From Bryobacterales bacterium (GTDB taxonomy: Bacteria; Acidobacteriota; Terriglobia; Bryobacterales; Bryobacteraceae): 5,557 bases of DNA. Where the stretch lies: positions 1-5,557 of the forward strand of contig JAEHDI010000838.1 of assembly GCA_016880505.1 (NCBI GenBank), given 5' to 3'. The position numbers were made by a program, and so were the translations under genes. The stretch's first letter is position 1. Each line of letters opens with the position of its first letter. A model generated the notes under the pieces. It made no database searches. It was not told the origin of the DNA and saw only the letters and a list, made by a program, of their open reading frames with translations. Of the stretch, positions 5,224-5,557 are shown in pieces.

Positions 5224-5557
5224 ATGGTCCGGCGCCTTTCTATCGGTTTCCTTTGGCTCTCCCTGGTTCTCTGCGGTGCAGTCCCGTCCCTCAAAGAGCA
5301 TTTCGGCTACACGCCGGGCGACGACTACAAGCTTGCCGGGTACAGCGAGATCATCGGCTACTTCCAGAAACTCGAGCGTGCCAGCCGGCGCATCCGCCTC
5401 GTCGAATTCGGCAGGAGTTCGCACGGAAAACCGATGTTCGCCGCATTTCTTTCCTCCGAGGAGAACCTGCGGAATCTGGATCGCTATCGCGAGATCAGCC
5501 GCCGCCTGGCCCTCGGACAAGCGGAACCCGAAGAGGCACGCCGCCTCGCCGGGGCGG
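5224..5557 (+). CDS. Exported M14-family zinc carboxypeptidase, N-terminal part; cut by window edge
   Basis: The first 111 codons of a predicted exported metallopeptidase; the frame stays open to the window end. Residues 1-22 form a signal peptide (MVRRLS, then hydrophobic FLWLSLVLCGAV). Cys17 is preceded by Leu, so it does not make a good lipobox. The mature start carries HFGYTPGDDYKLAGY (26-40), a helix with YFQKLERAS (46-54), the M14 strand-turn VEFGRSSHGKPM (60-71) and SSEENLRNLDRYREISRRLA (77-96), a pattern I associate with the large exported M14 peptidases of Acidobacteriota. The zinc ligands (HxxE and a later His) would lie downstream, so activity is untested here. No Shine-Dalgarno precedes the ATG at 5224; translation may be leaderless or weak. 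It is head-to-head with the hydrolase gene. Confidence 0.85.
   Translation, partial: MVRRLSIGFLWLSLVLCGAVPSLKEHFGYTPGDDYKLAGYSEIIGYFQKLERASRRIRLVEFGRSSHGKPMFAAFLSSEENLRNLDRYREISRRLALGQAEPEEARRLAGA

Noticed and set aside
4924..5520. 198-codon minus-strand open frame across the divergent start region
   Set aside because: Out of frame with the confident hydrolase and antisense to the peptidase start; no family resemblance.

Overview
The window looks like chromosomal DNA of a GC-rich environmental bacterium, most likely an Acidobacteriota member of the Bryobacter/Solibacter type. This is inferred from the gene mix: a secreted GH29 fucosidase, an exported M14 peptidase of the kind those genomes carry in many copies, a NarL-type two-component pair with a short REC-like protein, and an exported helical protein that resembles an acidobacterial hypothetical family. 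There is no 16S or other marker, so this is not proven. Nothing suggests a mobile element, CRISPR array, tRNA or rRNA.

Layout. Positions 1-389 (minus) hold the N-terminal part of a secreted alpha-L-fucosidase. A 158 bp divergent intergenic region follows. From 548 to 3514 four plus-strand genes lie close together: a DksA/TraR-type zinc-finger protein, a small receiver-like protein with Glu at the phosphorylation position, a membrane histidine kinase (HisKA_3/HATPase) and a NarL/LuxR response regulator 4 bp behind the kinase. After 143 bp comes a small exported helical protein of unknown function (3658-4251), closed by a strong hairpin-plus-T terminator. A minus-strand carbon-nitrogen hydrolase, very likely N-carbamoylputrescine amidase (aguB), converges on it (4314-5207). 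Its 5' end nearly touches the start of a divergent exported M14 metallocarboxypeptidase, which runs off the window at 5557.

How the parts may work together. The kinase and regulator are a clear cognate pair, and the two small upstream proteins (an RNA polymerase-binding DksA-like protein and a degenerate receiver) look like accessory regulators. The most interesting signal is a shared dyad, TATACC-N7-CGGTA, found in two intergenic regions: upstream of the four-gene cluster (478-495) and upstream of the exported helical protein (3547-3564). Its core has the 7-2-7 geometry of NarL-family sites. I infer that the regulator may control its own cluster and the adjacent exported protein, and possibly the divergent fucosidase. 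The exported protein's leader also holds a stable hairpin with a GAAA loop just before its ribosome-binding site.
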